From: Prevotellaceae bacterium
Lineage (GTDB): Bacteria > Bacteroidota > Bacteroidia > Bacteroidales > UBA932
Reading direction: 5' to 3'
Length of the DNA stretch: 13,225 nt
Assembly (NCBI GenBank): GCA_031287815.1
Contig: JAITSM010000103.1
Location: forward strand, 1-13,225
The notes under the pieces are model-generated. The model ran no database searches and had not been told where the DNA came from. It saw only the letters and a program-made list of their open reading frames with translations. Positions 6,700 through 12,992 of this stretch are shown here, one piece after another. Position 1 is the stretch's first letter; each line of letters begins with the position of its first letter. The position numbers and the translations under genes were made by a program.

Positions 6700-7780
6700 A
6701 TGATTACGGCAGAACAATTAAAAAGCCTTCAGGAACGCGGGCAAGCGTTGAGGGGGTGCCTTTGACATCGATGTCAAGACACAGCTTTTAACTCAGGAAG
6801 AGGAAAAAACACAACACCCCCGCTTTTGGGACGACCCAAAGGCAGCAGAAATACAATTAAAAAAAGTAGCGGCATTAAAATCGCTGATTACCGGCTACCG
6901 GAAAGTGGCCGGCGCAGTGGAAGACCTCGCCGTATGGCTGGAAATCGCCCAACAGGACACCGAAGCCGAAGCGGACGTGGACGCGCAATATATTAAAGTC
7001 CTTGCAGTGGTAGAGGAACTGGAAATGCGCAATATGCTCGGCGACGAAGCCGACAGGATGGGCGCTATCCTGAAAATCAATTCCGGCGCGGGCGGTACGG
7101 AAAGCAACGACTGGTCGGCGATGCTGATGCGCATGTACATGCGCTGGGGCGAACGCAACAGCTACAAAGTTTCCGTGCTCGACGTGCTCGACGGCGATGA
7201 AGCCGGCGTCAAATCGGTAACGCTGGAGTTTAACGGCGAATATGCCTACGGTTTTTTGAAAGCGGAAAACGGCGTCCACCGGCTGGTGCGCATCTCGCCA
7301 TTCAACGCGCAGGGCAAGCGGCAAACCACTTTTTCGTCGGTCTTTGTCATTCCCGCAGTAGACGACACGATAGAAATCGAAATCAATCCCGCCGATTTGG
7401 AATGGGATACCTTCCGCTCCAGCGGCGCGGGGGGGCAGAATGTAAACAAGGTGGAAACCGGCGTACGCGTGCGGCATATCCCTACCGGCATTATGGTGGA
7501 AAATACGGAAACGCGCTCGCAGCTGGGCAACCGGCACAATGCGTTGCGGATTTTGCGGTCGCACCTCTATGAACTGGAGCTGCGCCGCCGCCGCGAGAAA
7601 GAAGCCGAAATCGAAGGGCAGAAAAAGAAAATAGAATGGGGCTCCCAAATCCGCAGCTATACGCTGCATCCTTACAAATTAGTGAAAGACCACCGTACCG
7701 GCTATGAAGCCACCGATACGCAAGCCGTGCTCGACGGCGACTTGAACGAGTTTATGAAAGCGTATTTAATGAACAATTGA
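6700..7780 (+). CDS. prfB: Peptide chain release factor 2, expressed by programmed +1 frameshift
   Basis: The coding sequence is join(6700..6762, 6764..7780) and gives 359 residues, normal for RF2. The first 21 codons (ATG at 6700, MITAEQLKSLQERGQALRGC then Leu) end at an in-frame TGA (6763-6765). Skipping T6763 restores the frame into DIDVK and the rest of the protein. RF2 recognises UGA and UAA and triggers peptide release. The codon-recognition tripeptide SPF is at residues 199-201 and the catalytic GGQ at 244-246, within SSGAGGQNVNKVETGVR. An annotation without the frameshift would start this gene late and lose the N-terminal helical domain. There is no Shine-Dalgarno sequence at the ATG. 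The fumarase gene follows after 27 bp and may be cotranscribed. Confidence 0.97.
6751..6766 (+). promoter_or_regulatory. prfB +1 programmed frameshift site
   Basis: AGGGGGTGCCTTTGAC contains an internal Shine-Dalgarno-like AGGGGG, a 3-base spacer (TGC), the slippery CTT and the stop TGA followed by C. The arrangement is the same as the E. coli site AGGGGGTATCTTTGAC apart from the spacer codon. When RF2 is scarce the ribosome pauses at UGA and slips from CUU to UUU, making more RF2. Confidence 0.95.
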
Positions 7781-7807
7781 TACAATAACCCGAAACATTT
7801 AAACAGT

Positions 7808-9436
7808 ATGACAAATCCCGCATTTAAGTACCAGCCGCCTTTCCCGTTGGGGAAAGACGCTACCGGATATTATCTTTTGACCAAAGACCACGTCTCGGTA
7901 GCCGAATTTGAAGGAAAAGAGATTTTGAAAGTCGCGCCCGAAGGGCTGACGGCTATGGCCAACGCCGCCTTCCGCGATGTGGCTTTTCTGCTCCGCCCCG
8001 AGCACCAGCGGCAAGTGGCCGCCATCCTCGCCGACCCCGAAGCCAGCGAGAACGATAAATATGTTGCGCTGACTTTCCTGCGCAATGCCGAAGTGTCGGC
8101 CAAAGGGCAGTTGCCTTTTTGCCAGGATACGGGCACGGCGATCATTGTCGGCAAAAAAGGGCAGCAGGTATGGACGGGCGGCGGCGATGAAGAAGCCCTG
8201 TCGCTGGGAGTGTATAAAACCTACACCGAAGAAAATTTGCGCTATTCGCAAAACGTTCCGCTGACCATGTACGACGAAAAAAACACCGGCTGCAACCTGC
8301 CTGCGCAGATTGATTTATACGCCGTCGAAGGCGCGGAATACAAGTTCCTCTGCATCGCCAAAGGCGGCGGCTCGGCAAATAAAACCTACCTCTATCAGGA
8401 AACAAAAGCCCTGCTGACGCCGGAAAAGTTAATCCCCTTTTTGGTAGAAAAGATGAAAACGCTGGGCACGGCCGCCTGCCCGCCTTATCATATTGCCTTC
8501 GTGATTGGCGGCACGTCGGCGGAAGCCAATCTGAAGACGGTAAAATTAGCGTCCGTGAAATATTACGATAACCTGCCCGCCGCAGGCAACGAAGGCGGGC
8601 AGGCTTTCCGCGACACGGCGCTGGAAAAACAGGTGCTCCTGGAAGCGCAAAAAATCGGACTGGGAGCGCAGTTCGGCGGAAAATACTTTGCACACGATAT
8701 TCGTATTATCCGCTTGCCCCGTCATGGCGCCTCGTGCCCGGTGGGGCTGGGCGTGTCCTGCTCCGCCGACCGCAACATTAAATGCAAAATCAATAAAGAC
8801 GGTATCTGGATTGAAAAGCTGGAAGACCATCCCGGCAAGTACATCCCCGAAGCCCTGCGCGAAGCGGGCGAAGGCGAGGCAGTGAAAATCGACTTGAACC
8901 AGCCCATGCCGGCGATATTGAAAGAATTGTCAAAATACCCGGTGTCCACACGCCTGTCGCTAAACGGTACCATCATTGTCGGGCGCGACATTGCGCACGC
9001 CAAGCTGAAAGAGCGGCTGGACGCGGGCGAAGGGCTGCCGCAATATATCAAAGACCATCCCATTTATTACGCCGGCCCCGCCAAAACGCCGAAGGGCTTG
9101 CCCAGCGGCTCGTTCGGCCCTACCACTGCCGGACGTATGGACAGCTACGTGGATTTATTCCAGCAACACGGCGGCAGCCTGCTGATGATAGCCAAAGGCA
9201 ACCGCAGCCAACAGGTAACCGACGCCTGCAAAAAACACGGCGGCTTTTACCTCGGAAGCATCGGCGGCCCTGCGGCCATCCTTGCGCAAAACAATATTAA
9301 AAAAGTGGAATGTCTGGAATACCCCGAACTCGGCATGGAAGCGATCTGGAAAATTGAAGTAGCCGATTTCCCCGCCTTCATTTTAGTGGACGACAAAGGG
9401 AATGACTTTTTCCAAAGCCTGCCGTCAAAAGGCTAA
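7808..9436 (+). CDS. fumA: Fumarate hydratase class I (4Fe-4S)
   Basis: The 542-residue enzyme reversibly hydrates fumarate to (S)-malate in the TCA cycle or, run backwards, in fumarate-respiring succinate formation. It is the long single-chain class I form, with the N-terminal alpha and C-terminal beta domains fused. The three 4Fe-4S ligands are Cys105 (PFCQDTGTA), Cys224 (TAACPPYHI) and Cys318 (PVGLGVSCSADRN); their spacings of 119 and 94 residues equal those of Leishmania fumarase (133, 252, 346). The C-terminal domain has GRDIAHAKLKERLDAGEGLP and SFGPTTAGRMDSYVD. The cluster makes the enzyme oxygen-sensitive, which fits an anaerobe. The start is the ATG 27 bp after prfB. Its TAA overlaps the tadA stop codon on the other strand. 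The symbol follows E. coli usage; fumB would be equally valid. Confidence 0.95.
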   Translation: MTNPAFKYQPPFPLGKDATGYYLLTKDHVSVAEFEGKEILKVAPEGLTAMANAAFRDVAFLLRPEHQRQVAAILADPEASENDKYVALTFLRNAEVSAKGQLPFCQDTGTAIIVGKKGQQVWTGGGDEEALSLGVYKTYTEENLRYSQNVPLTMYDEKNTGCNLPAQIDLYAVEGAEYKFLCIAKGGGSANKTYLYQETKALLTPEKLIPFLVEKMKTLGTAACPPYHIAFVIGGTSAEANLKTVKLASVKYYDNLPAAGNEGGQAFRDTALEKQVLLEAQKIGLGAQFGGKYFAHDIRIIRLPRHGASCPVGLGVSCSADRNIKCKINKDGIWIEKLEDHPGKYIPEALREAGEGEAVKIDLNQPMPAILKELSKYPVSTRLSLNGTIIVGRDIAHAKLKERLDAGEGLPQYIKDHPIYYAGPAKTPKGLPSGSFGPTTAGRMDSYVDLFQQHGGSLLMIAKGNRSQQVTDACKKHGGFYLGSIGGPAAILAQNNIKKVECLEYPELGMEAIWKIEVADFPAFILVDDKGNDFFQSLPSKG

Positions 9437-9873
9437 ACGCGTTTTTTCTGAAAAAACCGTTTCAACAGTTGCGCGCATTCGCTGGCTAAAACGCCGCTTT
9501 CTACTACCGTTTTCGGATGCAACAGGGGAGCGCCGGCCAGTGAAAACCCGCGTTTCGGGTCGGCGGCGCCAAAGACGATTTTCCCCATTTGCGCCCAGAA
9601 CAGTGCGCCGGCGCACATGGGGCAAGGCTCCAGCGTAACGTACAGCGTACAATCGTTTAAATATTTCCCGCCAACAGCATGCGTTGCCGCCGTGATGGCC
9701 TGCATCTCGGCGTGGGCGGTAGGGTCGTTCAGCGTTTCAGAGAGGTTGTGGGCACGCGCTATAATGCCCGTCCCGCCGACAATGACGCAGCCTACCGGCA
9801 CTTCGTCCTTGTCGAAAGCCGCCGCCGCCTCTTTCAACGCCTCGCACATATAATATTCGGGAGAAGTATTCAT
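9433..9873 (-). CDS. tadA: tRNA-specific adenosine deaminase
   Basis: The 146-residue cytosolic enzyme deaminates A34 to inosine in the tRNA-Arg(ACG) anticodon. The zinc site is His54 with catalytic Glu56 in DPTAHAEM, and Cys84 and Cys87 in EPCPMCAGA, the TadA signature spacing. EVPVGCVIV (24-32) and GAADPKRG are also typical. The basic C-terminus (KRFFQKKRV) fits tRNA binding. The ATG at 9871-9873 has no Shine-Dalgarno sequence. The gene follows cdd on the same strand across a 152-bp gap filled by an octamer array and has no promoter of its own that I can see. A related guanine or cytosine deaminase is possible, but the NDPTAHAEM context favours TadA. Confidence 0.92.
   Translation of the reverse strand: MNTSPEYYMCEALKEAAAAFDKDEVPVGCVIVGGTGIIARAHNLSETLNDPTAHAEMQAITAATHAVGGKYLNDCTLYVTLEPCPMCAGALFWAQMGKIVFGAADPKRGFSLAGAPLLHPKTVVESGVLASECAQLLKRFFQKKRV
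9435..9462. terminator. Weak AT-rich hairpin at the convergent fumarase/tadA ends
   Basis: AAACGcGTTTTTT (9435-9447) pairs with AAAAAACCGTTT (9451-9462) around CTG, with one bulged base. It starts in the fumarase stop codon and lies in the last codons of tadA. It could slow or end transcription on both strands, but there is no separate T-run after it. Confidence 0.3.
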
Positions 9874-9877
9874 TTTC

Positions 9878-10022
9878 GTGATTAAGTGATTAGGAGATTA
9901 AGCGATTAGGTGATTAAGTGATTAGGAGATTAAGTGATTAGGAGATTAGGTGATTAAGGGATTAAGTGATTAAGTGATTCCGGCGTCAGCCACCTAATCC
10001 CCTAATCCCTTAATCCCCTAAT
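9878..10022. repeat. Octamer tandem array with inverted tail
   Basis: Thirteen consecutive 8-bp units of the form GNGATTAR run from 9878 to 9981 (for example GTGATTAA, GTGATTAG, GAGATTAA, GGGATTAA). A short spacer (CGGCGTCAG region) follows, then four 8-bp units in inverted orientation (CACCTAAT, CCCCTAAT, CCCTTAAT, CCCCTAAT) at 9991-10022. No unit is longer or shorter than 8 bp. The inverted units can pair with the forward ones. The array fills the cdd-tadA gap and nearly touches the cdd stop (10026-10028). Confidence 0.9.
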
Positions 10023-10025
10023 TAC

Positions 10026-10499
10026 CTATTTAAGTATAAAACTCAACGGCAACAGGCCGCTTACGCTGTTTACGATTTGTATTTTTTTTGTGCCGCCCAT
10101 AATCACTTTTATCGGTTGCCCGAACCGGCTTTCGCACTCAAGCAGCACCTGCCGGCAGGCGCCGCAGGGATACACCGGGTCGGGATTGGCCTGGCCGTTG
10201 ACCGACGAATGAACGGCGACAGCGCGGATAGCTACCTCCGGATACTGCGCGGAAGCGTAAAACAGCGCCACGCGTTCGGCGCACAGCCCCGACGGATAGG
10301 CCGCATTCTCCTGATTGCTCCCGCAGATGATTTCGCCATTCTCCAGCAACACCGCCGCCCCGACATGAAAATGCGAATACGGGGCATAGGAGCGGTCAGT
10401 CGCCGCTGCCGCTTTTTCGAGCAACGCGGCGTCTTCGCCGGTCAATTCCCTGATGCCGGCAGCTTCATAAACGGTAATTTCTATTTTCTTTATATTCAT
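10026..10499 (-). CDS. cdd: Cytidine deaminase
   Basis: The 157-residue enzyme converts cytidine and deoxycytidine to uridine and deoxyuridine in pyrimidine salvage. The zinc site of the small tetrameric class is present: Cys73 with catalytic Glu75 in GLCAERVALF, and Cys112 and Cys115 in YPCGACRQVL. SYAPYSHFHVGAAVLLENG (37-55) and SNQENAAYPSG (61-71) are the usual substrate-binding segments. Start and length are normal for Bacteroidota homologs. Unlike most genes here it has a Shine-Dalgarno sequence (GGAGG, four bases from the ATG) and a TACCTTTG promoter box just upstream. tadA lies downstream on the same strand. Confidence 0.95.
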   Translation of the reverse strand: MNIKKIEITVYEAAGIRELTGEDAALLEKAAAATDRSYAPYSHFHVGAAVLLENGEIICGSNQENAAYPSGLCAERVALFYASAQYPEVAIRAVAVHSSVNGQANPDPVYPCGACRQVLLECESRFGQPIKVIMGGTKKIQIVNSVSGLLPLSFILK

Positions 10500-10503
10500 T
10501 TTT

Positions 10504-10508
10504 CCTCC
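10504..10508 (-). promoter_or_regulatory. Shine-Dalgarno sequence of cdd
   Basis: The minus strand reads GGAGG four bases before the cdd ATG (GGAGGAAAAATG). Such a site is exceptional in this window and supports the chosen start. Confidence 0.6.
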
Positions 10509-10525
10509 AATTAACGATTACCGCA

Positions 10526-10533
10526 CAAAGGTA
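10526..10533 (-). promoter_or_regulatory. Candidate promoter -7 box for cdd
   Basis: The minus strand reads TACCTTTG, an exact TAnnTTTG match, 26 bases before the cdd ATG. No clear -33 TTG is visible; a GAATTAT heptad repeat occupies that region. Confidence 0.6.
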
Positions 10534-10544
10534 AGAAAAAAGAT

Positions 10545-10608
10545 GAATTATGAATTATGAATGCCCGCGCCCCCCAACTCTTAACTTTTAGTTTTTAACT
10601 TTTAACTT
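10545..10608. repeat. Two heptad repeats between cdd and the leader RNA
   Basis: GAATTAT occurs twice in tandem at 10545-10558. At 10581-10608 lie TTAACTT, TTAGTTT, TTAACTT and TTAACTT in exact 7-bp steps. The reverse complement of the second run matches 12627-12656 apart from one extra A and the edge bases. Confidence 0.8.
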
Positions 10609-10609
10609 A

Positions 10610-10640
10610 TTTGCTATTTCCAAAAATCTTTCTACCTTTG
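10610..10640 (+). promoter_or_regulatory. Bacteroidota-type promoter of the leader RNA and surface-protein gene
   Basis: TTTG (10610-10613), a 19-base spacer and TACCTTTG (10633-10640) match both boxes of the primary sigma factor consensus (-33 TTTG, -7 TAnnTTTG). This is the best promoter in the window. Transcription should begin near 10645, about 305 nt before the ATG at 10953. Confidence 0.75.
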
Positions 10641-10644
10641 CACC

Positions 10645-10920
10645 CGATTTATGCTCTTTTACATTTTGGGTGCTTTTATTCTATTCTTGAAATCTCGAAA
10701 ATTTCAATTTGTTCGATTGAATAAAAGCAAAACTCCACGAGAGAGAAACGTGAATTTTTGCTTATAATTGAACAGGTATTCGAGAACCTCAAGAATAATA
10801 AGTCAAAGTCCACGTTTCGCATTTTATCCCCAATATGTCTCTCTAAAAAGAGAAATTTCCAAAACAAGACTAACGAATAAAAGTTGCCGAAATGCGAAAG
10901 CGTAACGCCGGAAACTTTGA
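10645..10920 (+). ncRNA. Candidate structured leader RNA or small RNA
   Basis: This gene-free stretch follows a good promoter and folds strongly. Domain 1 is one colinear hairpin: TATTCTTGA 10682-10690/10789-10797, TCTCGAA 10693-10699/10779-10785, TGTTCGATT 10710-10718/10766-10774 (one G-U), AAGCAAAA 10725-10732/10756-10763, and CACG 10736-10739/10749-10752, with loop AGAGAGAAA. Domain 2 is closed by TCAAAGT 10803-10809/10914-10920. Inside it are TTTCGCATTT 10815-10824/10890-10899 and the small hairpin TCTCT-AAAA-AGAGA (10840-10853). No terminator follows, so readthrough into the gene at 10953 is likely and a cis-acting leader is the favoured reading. A long interrupted hairpin also resembles 6S RNA architecture. 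I do not recognise it as tmRNA, RNase P RNA or SRP RNA. The ends are approximate. Confidence 0.5.
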
Positions 10921-10947
10921 ACTTGAAACAATAAACTTGAAACAATA
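10920..10947 (+). repeat. 14-bp direct repeat before the surface-protein gene
   Basis: AACTTGAAACAATA occurs twice back to back (10920-10933 and 10934-10947), then AATTT and the ATG at 10953. The period is twice the 7-bp step of the other repeats. It places the start codon in unstructured A-rich RNA, as is common in Bacteroidota. Confidence 0.85.
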
Positions 10948-10952
10948 AATTT

Positions 10953-12512
10953 ATGAAAAAGTATTTTTTACTCGCTTTATTATGCTCCCTTTGGGGTTTA
11001 GGGGGCTTGTCTGCACAAGTAACCGTTTCCAATATGGCAACGGACTATACCGCCAAACAGGTTTCCTTCACCGTCACATGGACGGCGCAGCCGCACAACA
11101 ACCAAATCTGGGTGATTGTGGACTATATTAAAGTACAAAACGCCTCTACGGCGGGCAATAGCTGGAAGCGCGCCCTTGTTACGGCGGTAGCCAGGAACGC
11201 CGGTACAGGCAGCGTGGCGACCGTTACCGGACAGCGCGGCTTCTGGTTAAACACTTCCGGCAGCAGCGGCAGCGCAAACGTTACGGCGACCTTGAGCCCC
11301 GATGCCGGCGTACAGCAATTCAACTGGTGCGCCTATCCCCTAAACCACCCGCCCAAAGCGGAGTTGCAATCCGATGGCAGTTACAAGTTATACGGCACGC
11401 CGCCGTTTACCGTGAATGGAACTGCCTTGCCCGCCGGCGTTACTACCATTGATCCGGGTACCTGTATTACTTCGCTGGCTGATGCGACCGACAATCCCTC
11501 CCATGACCTTCCCATGCTAACCATTAGTACTTCCAACCCTGCTGCGCGTTGCGGCGAAGGCGCGGTAACGCTTACGGCTACGGCGAGCGGCGGCGTTACT
11601 TCTTCCATGACTTATACGTGGACAGTAGCCGGCGACGAACCGCAAACAACGTACGAAGGCAGTTATACGCCGGTCATACCCGTAGGCGGCGCTGATTACA
11701 GCGTTGCCGTAACCAATGCCGCCGGCTGCACCGCTACGCCAGAAACCGGCACCATTACCGTGCATGCCCTGCCCACCATTACCCCTACTGCCACCAATAT
11801 CTGCCAAGCCGTTATTGTCGGCTCGGCAATCACTCAAATAAAGTATAGTACCGCCAATGCCAATGGTGCGTCCATTACCGGACTGCCCACCGGCGTTACC
11901 GGCGCTTGGGCGAACAATACTTATACCATTAGCGGCACGCCCGCTGCTATCGGTAAAAATAATTATACGGTTACCACTATCAACAGCAATGGCTGCACCA
12001 ATGCGACCGCAGAAGGGATGATAGGTGCTGTTGCCTCACTGCCTCCATATAGTAGTGGGTTGTGGGCTAATTACTCTCAAATATGGAGTGGAAAAGTAAG
12101 TAATCTCGCGCACTGCTTCGTGATAGATTCGCTGACCGGAACCAAGCTCCCGAGCTGGTGCATTAAAATTCGGGAAACATCGTCTGGTTATTATTACAAT
12201 TGGACTTGTGCCGCTGCTTGCGGCGATGAGTTGTGCCCGCCCCCGTGGCGTGTCCCGACCTACGACGATGGGTTAACACTCTACCACGATCGTGGGTGGT
12301 GGCTACTGGACCAAACTTCATGGCAGACCGAAGGCCTCTACCAACACGGAACATGGGAAGACACTGGCGTGGGTCGCTGGTACATGGTGCCGCTAACCAC
12401 TGGGCGATGGCAAGACTGGGGTCAAACCGTGCTGTACGTCGGTTCAATCAATCCCCCTTCGCCCATAAACTTCACTAGTGGCGCATACTTGCAACTGCGA
12501 TGCGTTCAGTAG
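10953..12512 (+). CDS. Secreted multidomain surface protein with Ig-like domains and a FISUMP-like C-terminus
   Basis: The 519-residue protein has a signal peptide (MKKYFLLALLCSLWGLGGLSA, cleaved before QVTVSN). Residues 22-173 form a beta-rich N-terminal domain that I do not recognise by name. Residues 188-272 look like a PKD/Ig-like domain (TLTATASGG, TYTWTVAG, YSVAVTNAAGC). Residues about 280-355 look like a second one (LPTGV, YTISGTPAAIG, YTVTTINSNGC). The last ~150 residues resemble the Fibrobacter succinogenes major paralogous (FISUMP) domain: YYYNWTCAAACGDELCPPPW, then RVPT, and the ending LQLRCV. Such proteins are exported and probably surface-attached or released; ligands are unknown. 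No type IX sorting domain ends the chain. From about base 12030 the codon use shifts (more ATA, AGT, TTG), suggesting that the C-terminal module has a different history. It has its own promoter and a long structured leader. Confidence 0.85.
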   Translation: MKKYFLLALLCSLWGLGGLSAQVTVSNMATDYTAKQVSFTVTWTAQPHNNQIWVIVDYIKVQNASTAGNSWKRALVTAVARNAGTGSVATVTGQRGFWLNTSGSSGSANVTATLSPDAGVQQFNWCAYPLNHPPKAELQSDGSYKLYGTPPFTVNGTALPAGVTTIDPGTCITSLADATDNPSHDLPMLTISTSNPAARCGEGAVTLTATASGGVTSSMTYTWTVAGDEPQTTYEGSYTPVIPVGGADYSVAVTNAAGCTATPETGTITVHALPTITPTATNICQAVIVGSAITQIKYSTANANGASITGLPTGVTGAWANNTYTISGTPAAIGKNNYTVTTINSNGCTNATAEGMIGAVASLPPYSSGLWANYSQIWSGKVSNLAHCFVIDSLTGTKLPSWCIKIRETSSGYYYNWTCAAACGDELCPPPWRVPTYDDGLTLYHDRGWWLLDQTSWQTEGLYQHGTWEDTGVGRWYMVPLTTGRWQDWGQTVLYVGSINPPSPINFTSGAYLQLRCVQ

Positions 12513-12716
12513 CAACTGGAGCTTCATAATTTTTACGTTATAATAATAGTTATGAAAAAAGAAAAAAGAAGGCGGGAGGGGTGGGGTGTCAATGCAACCT
12601 TAAGGGTATCATCGAAACACCCTGCTAAGTTAAAAGTTAAAAAACTAAAAGTTAAACCTTAAAACATGAAAAAACAGGATGAATAATAAAATGTGATTAA
12701 AATTTGAACAGTTTAT
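12513..12716. other. Gene-free region after the surface-protein gene, with a heptad repeat
   Basis: No gene is supported in 12513-13004; this entry covers its left part. TTCATAA (12523-12529) and TTATGAA (12550-12556) can pair weakly, but no T-run follows, so I do not call a terminator. A G-rich stretch (12574-12589) follows. At 12627-12656 lies the AGTTAAA repeat (12628-12641, then an out-of-step copy at 12650-12656). It is the near-identical inverted copy of 10577-10608. Confidence 0.6.
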
Positions 12717-12729
12717 GCCGCCGTAAGGC
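12717..12729. repeat. 13-bp word shared by both 21-bp arrays (inverted copy)
   Basis: GCCGCCGTAAGGC is the exact reverse complement of 5749-5761 and lies eight bases before the array at 12737. GCCGCC and the following GGCGGC (12734-12739) can form a stem. Confidence 0.65.
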
Positions 12730-12736
12730 AAAAGGC

Positions 12737-12946
12737 GGCGCGCCCACCTCGCAGGTCGGCGCGCCCACCTCGTAGGTCGGCGCGCCCGCTTCGCAGGTCG
12801 GCGCGCCCGCTTCGCAGGTCGGCGCGCCCGCTTCGCAGGTCGGCGCGCCCACTTCGCAGGTCGGCGCGCCCACTTCGCAGGTCGGCGCGCCCACTTCGCA
12901 GGTCGGCGCGCCCGCTTCGCAGGTCGGCGCGCCCGCAACGGTAGGG
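12737..12946. repeat. 21-bp GC-rich minisatellite (nine full units and one decayed unit)
   Basis: Nine contiguous 21-bp units start at 12737 and repeat to 12925; a tenth at 12926-12946 is degraded after GGCGCGCCCGC. Every unit begins with the palindrome GGCGCGCC. Units differ mainly at two positions: ACCTCG (1, 2), GCTTCG (3-5 and 9) and ACTTCG (6-8), with a C-to-T change in unit 2. There are no spacers, so it is not a CRISPR array. Because 21 is a multiple of three, several frames stay open and read as heptapeptides (GAPASQV on the plus strand), but unit 2 has an in-frame TAG and no start or neighbour supports translation. Confidence 0.95.
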
Positions 12947-12992
12947 GGTAAGCCCCTAACAAATGGGTTCTGAATATATTAACTTAAAACAT

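Noticed and set aside
6763..6765. Premature TGA making prfB a pseudogene
   Set aside because: The full programmed frameshift signal surrounds it and the downstream frame is intact to the normal end.
10640..10673. GCACCC/GGGTGC hairpin as the 5' end of the leader RNA
   Set aside because: The left arm lies at or before the expected transcription start, so it may not be fully in the RNA; the 22-base loop is also large.
10676..11032. 118-residue minus-strand protein across the leader region
   Set aside because: It is Phe/Ser-rich, overlaps the signal-peptide codons of the surface-protein gene and lies in a region with strong RNA folding; no homology is recognised.
11900..12512. Diversity-generating retroelement target region in the surface protein
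   Set aside because: The C-terminal module looks variable and lectin-like, but no reverse transcriptase, template repeat or accessory gene is in the window.
12523..12556. Terminator after the surface-protein gene
   Set aside because: The TTCATAA/TTATGAA stem is weak with a long AT-rich loop, and A rather than T follows on the plus strand.
12737..12946. Regular repeats that might be a CRISPR array
   Set aside because: The 21-bp units are directly adjacent with no spacers, and no cas gene is in the window.
12645..12962. Reverse-strand proteins of 65 and 105 residues made of heptapeptide repeats
   Set aside because: A 21-bp period keeps every frame without a stop open. There is no family match or ribosome site, and two overlapping frames are equally open.
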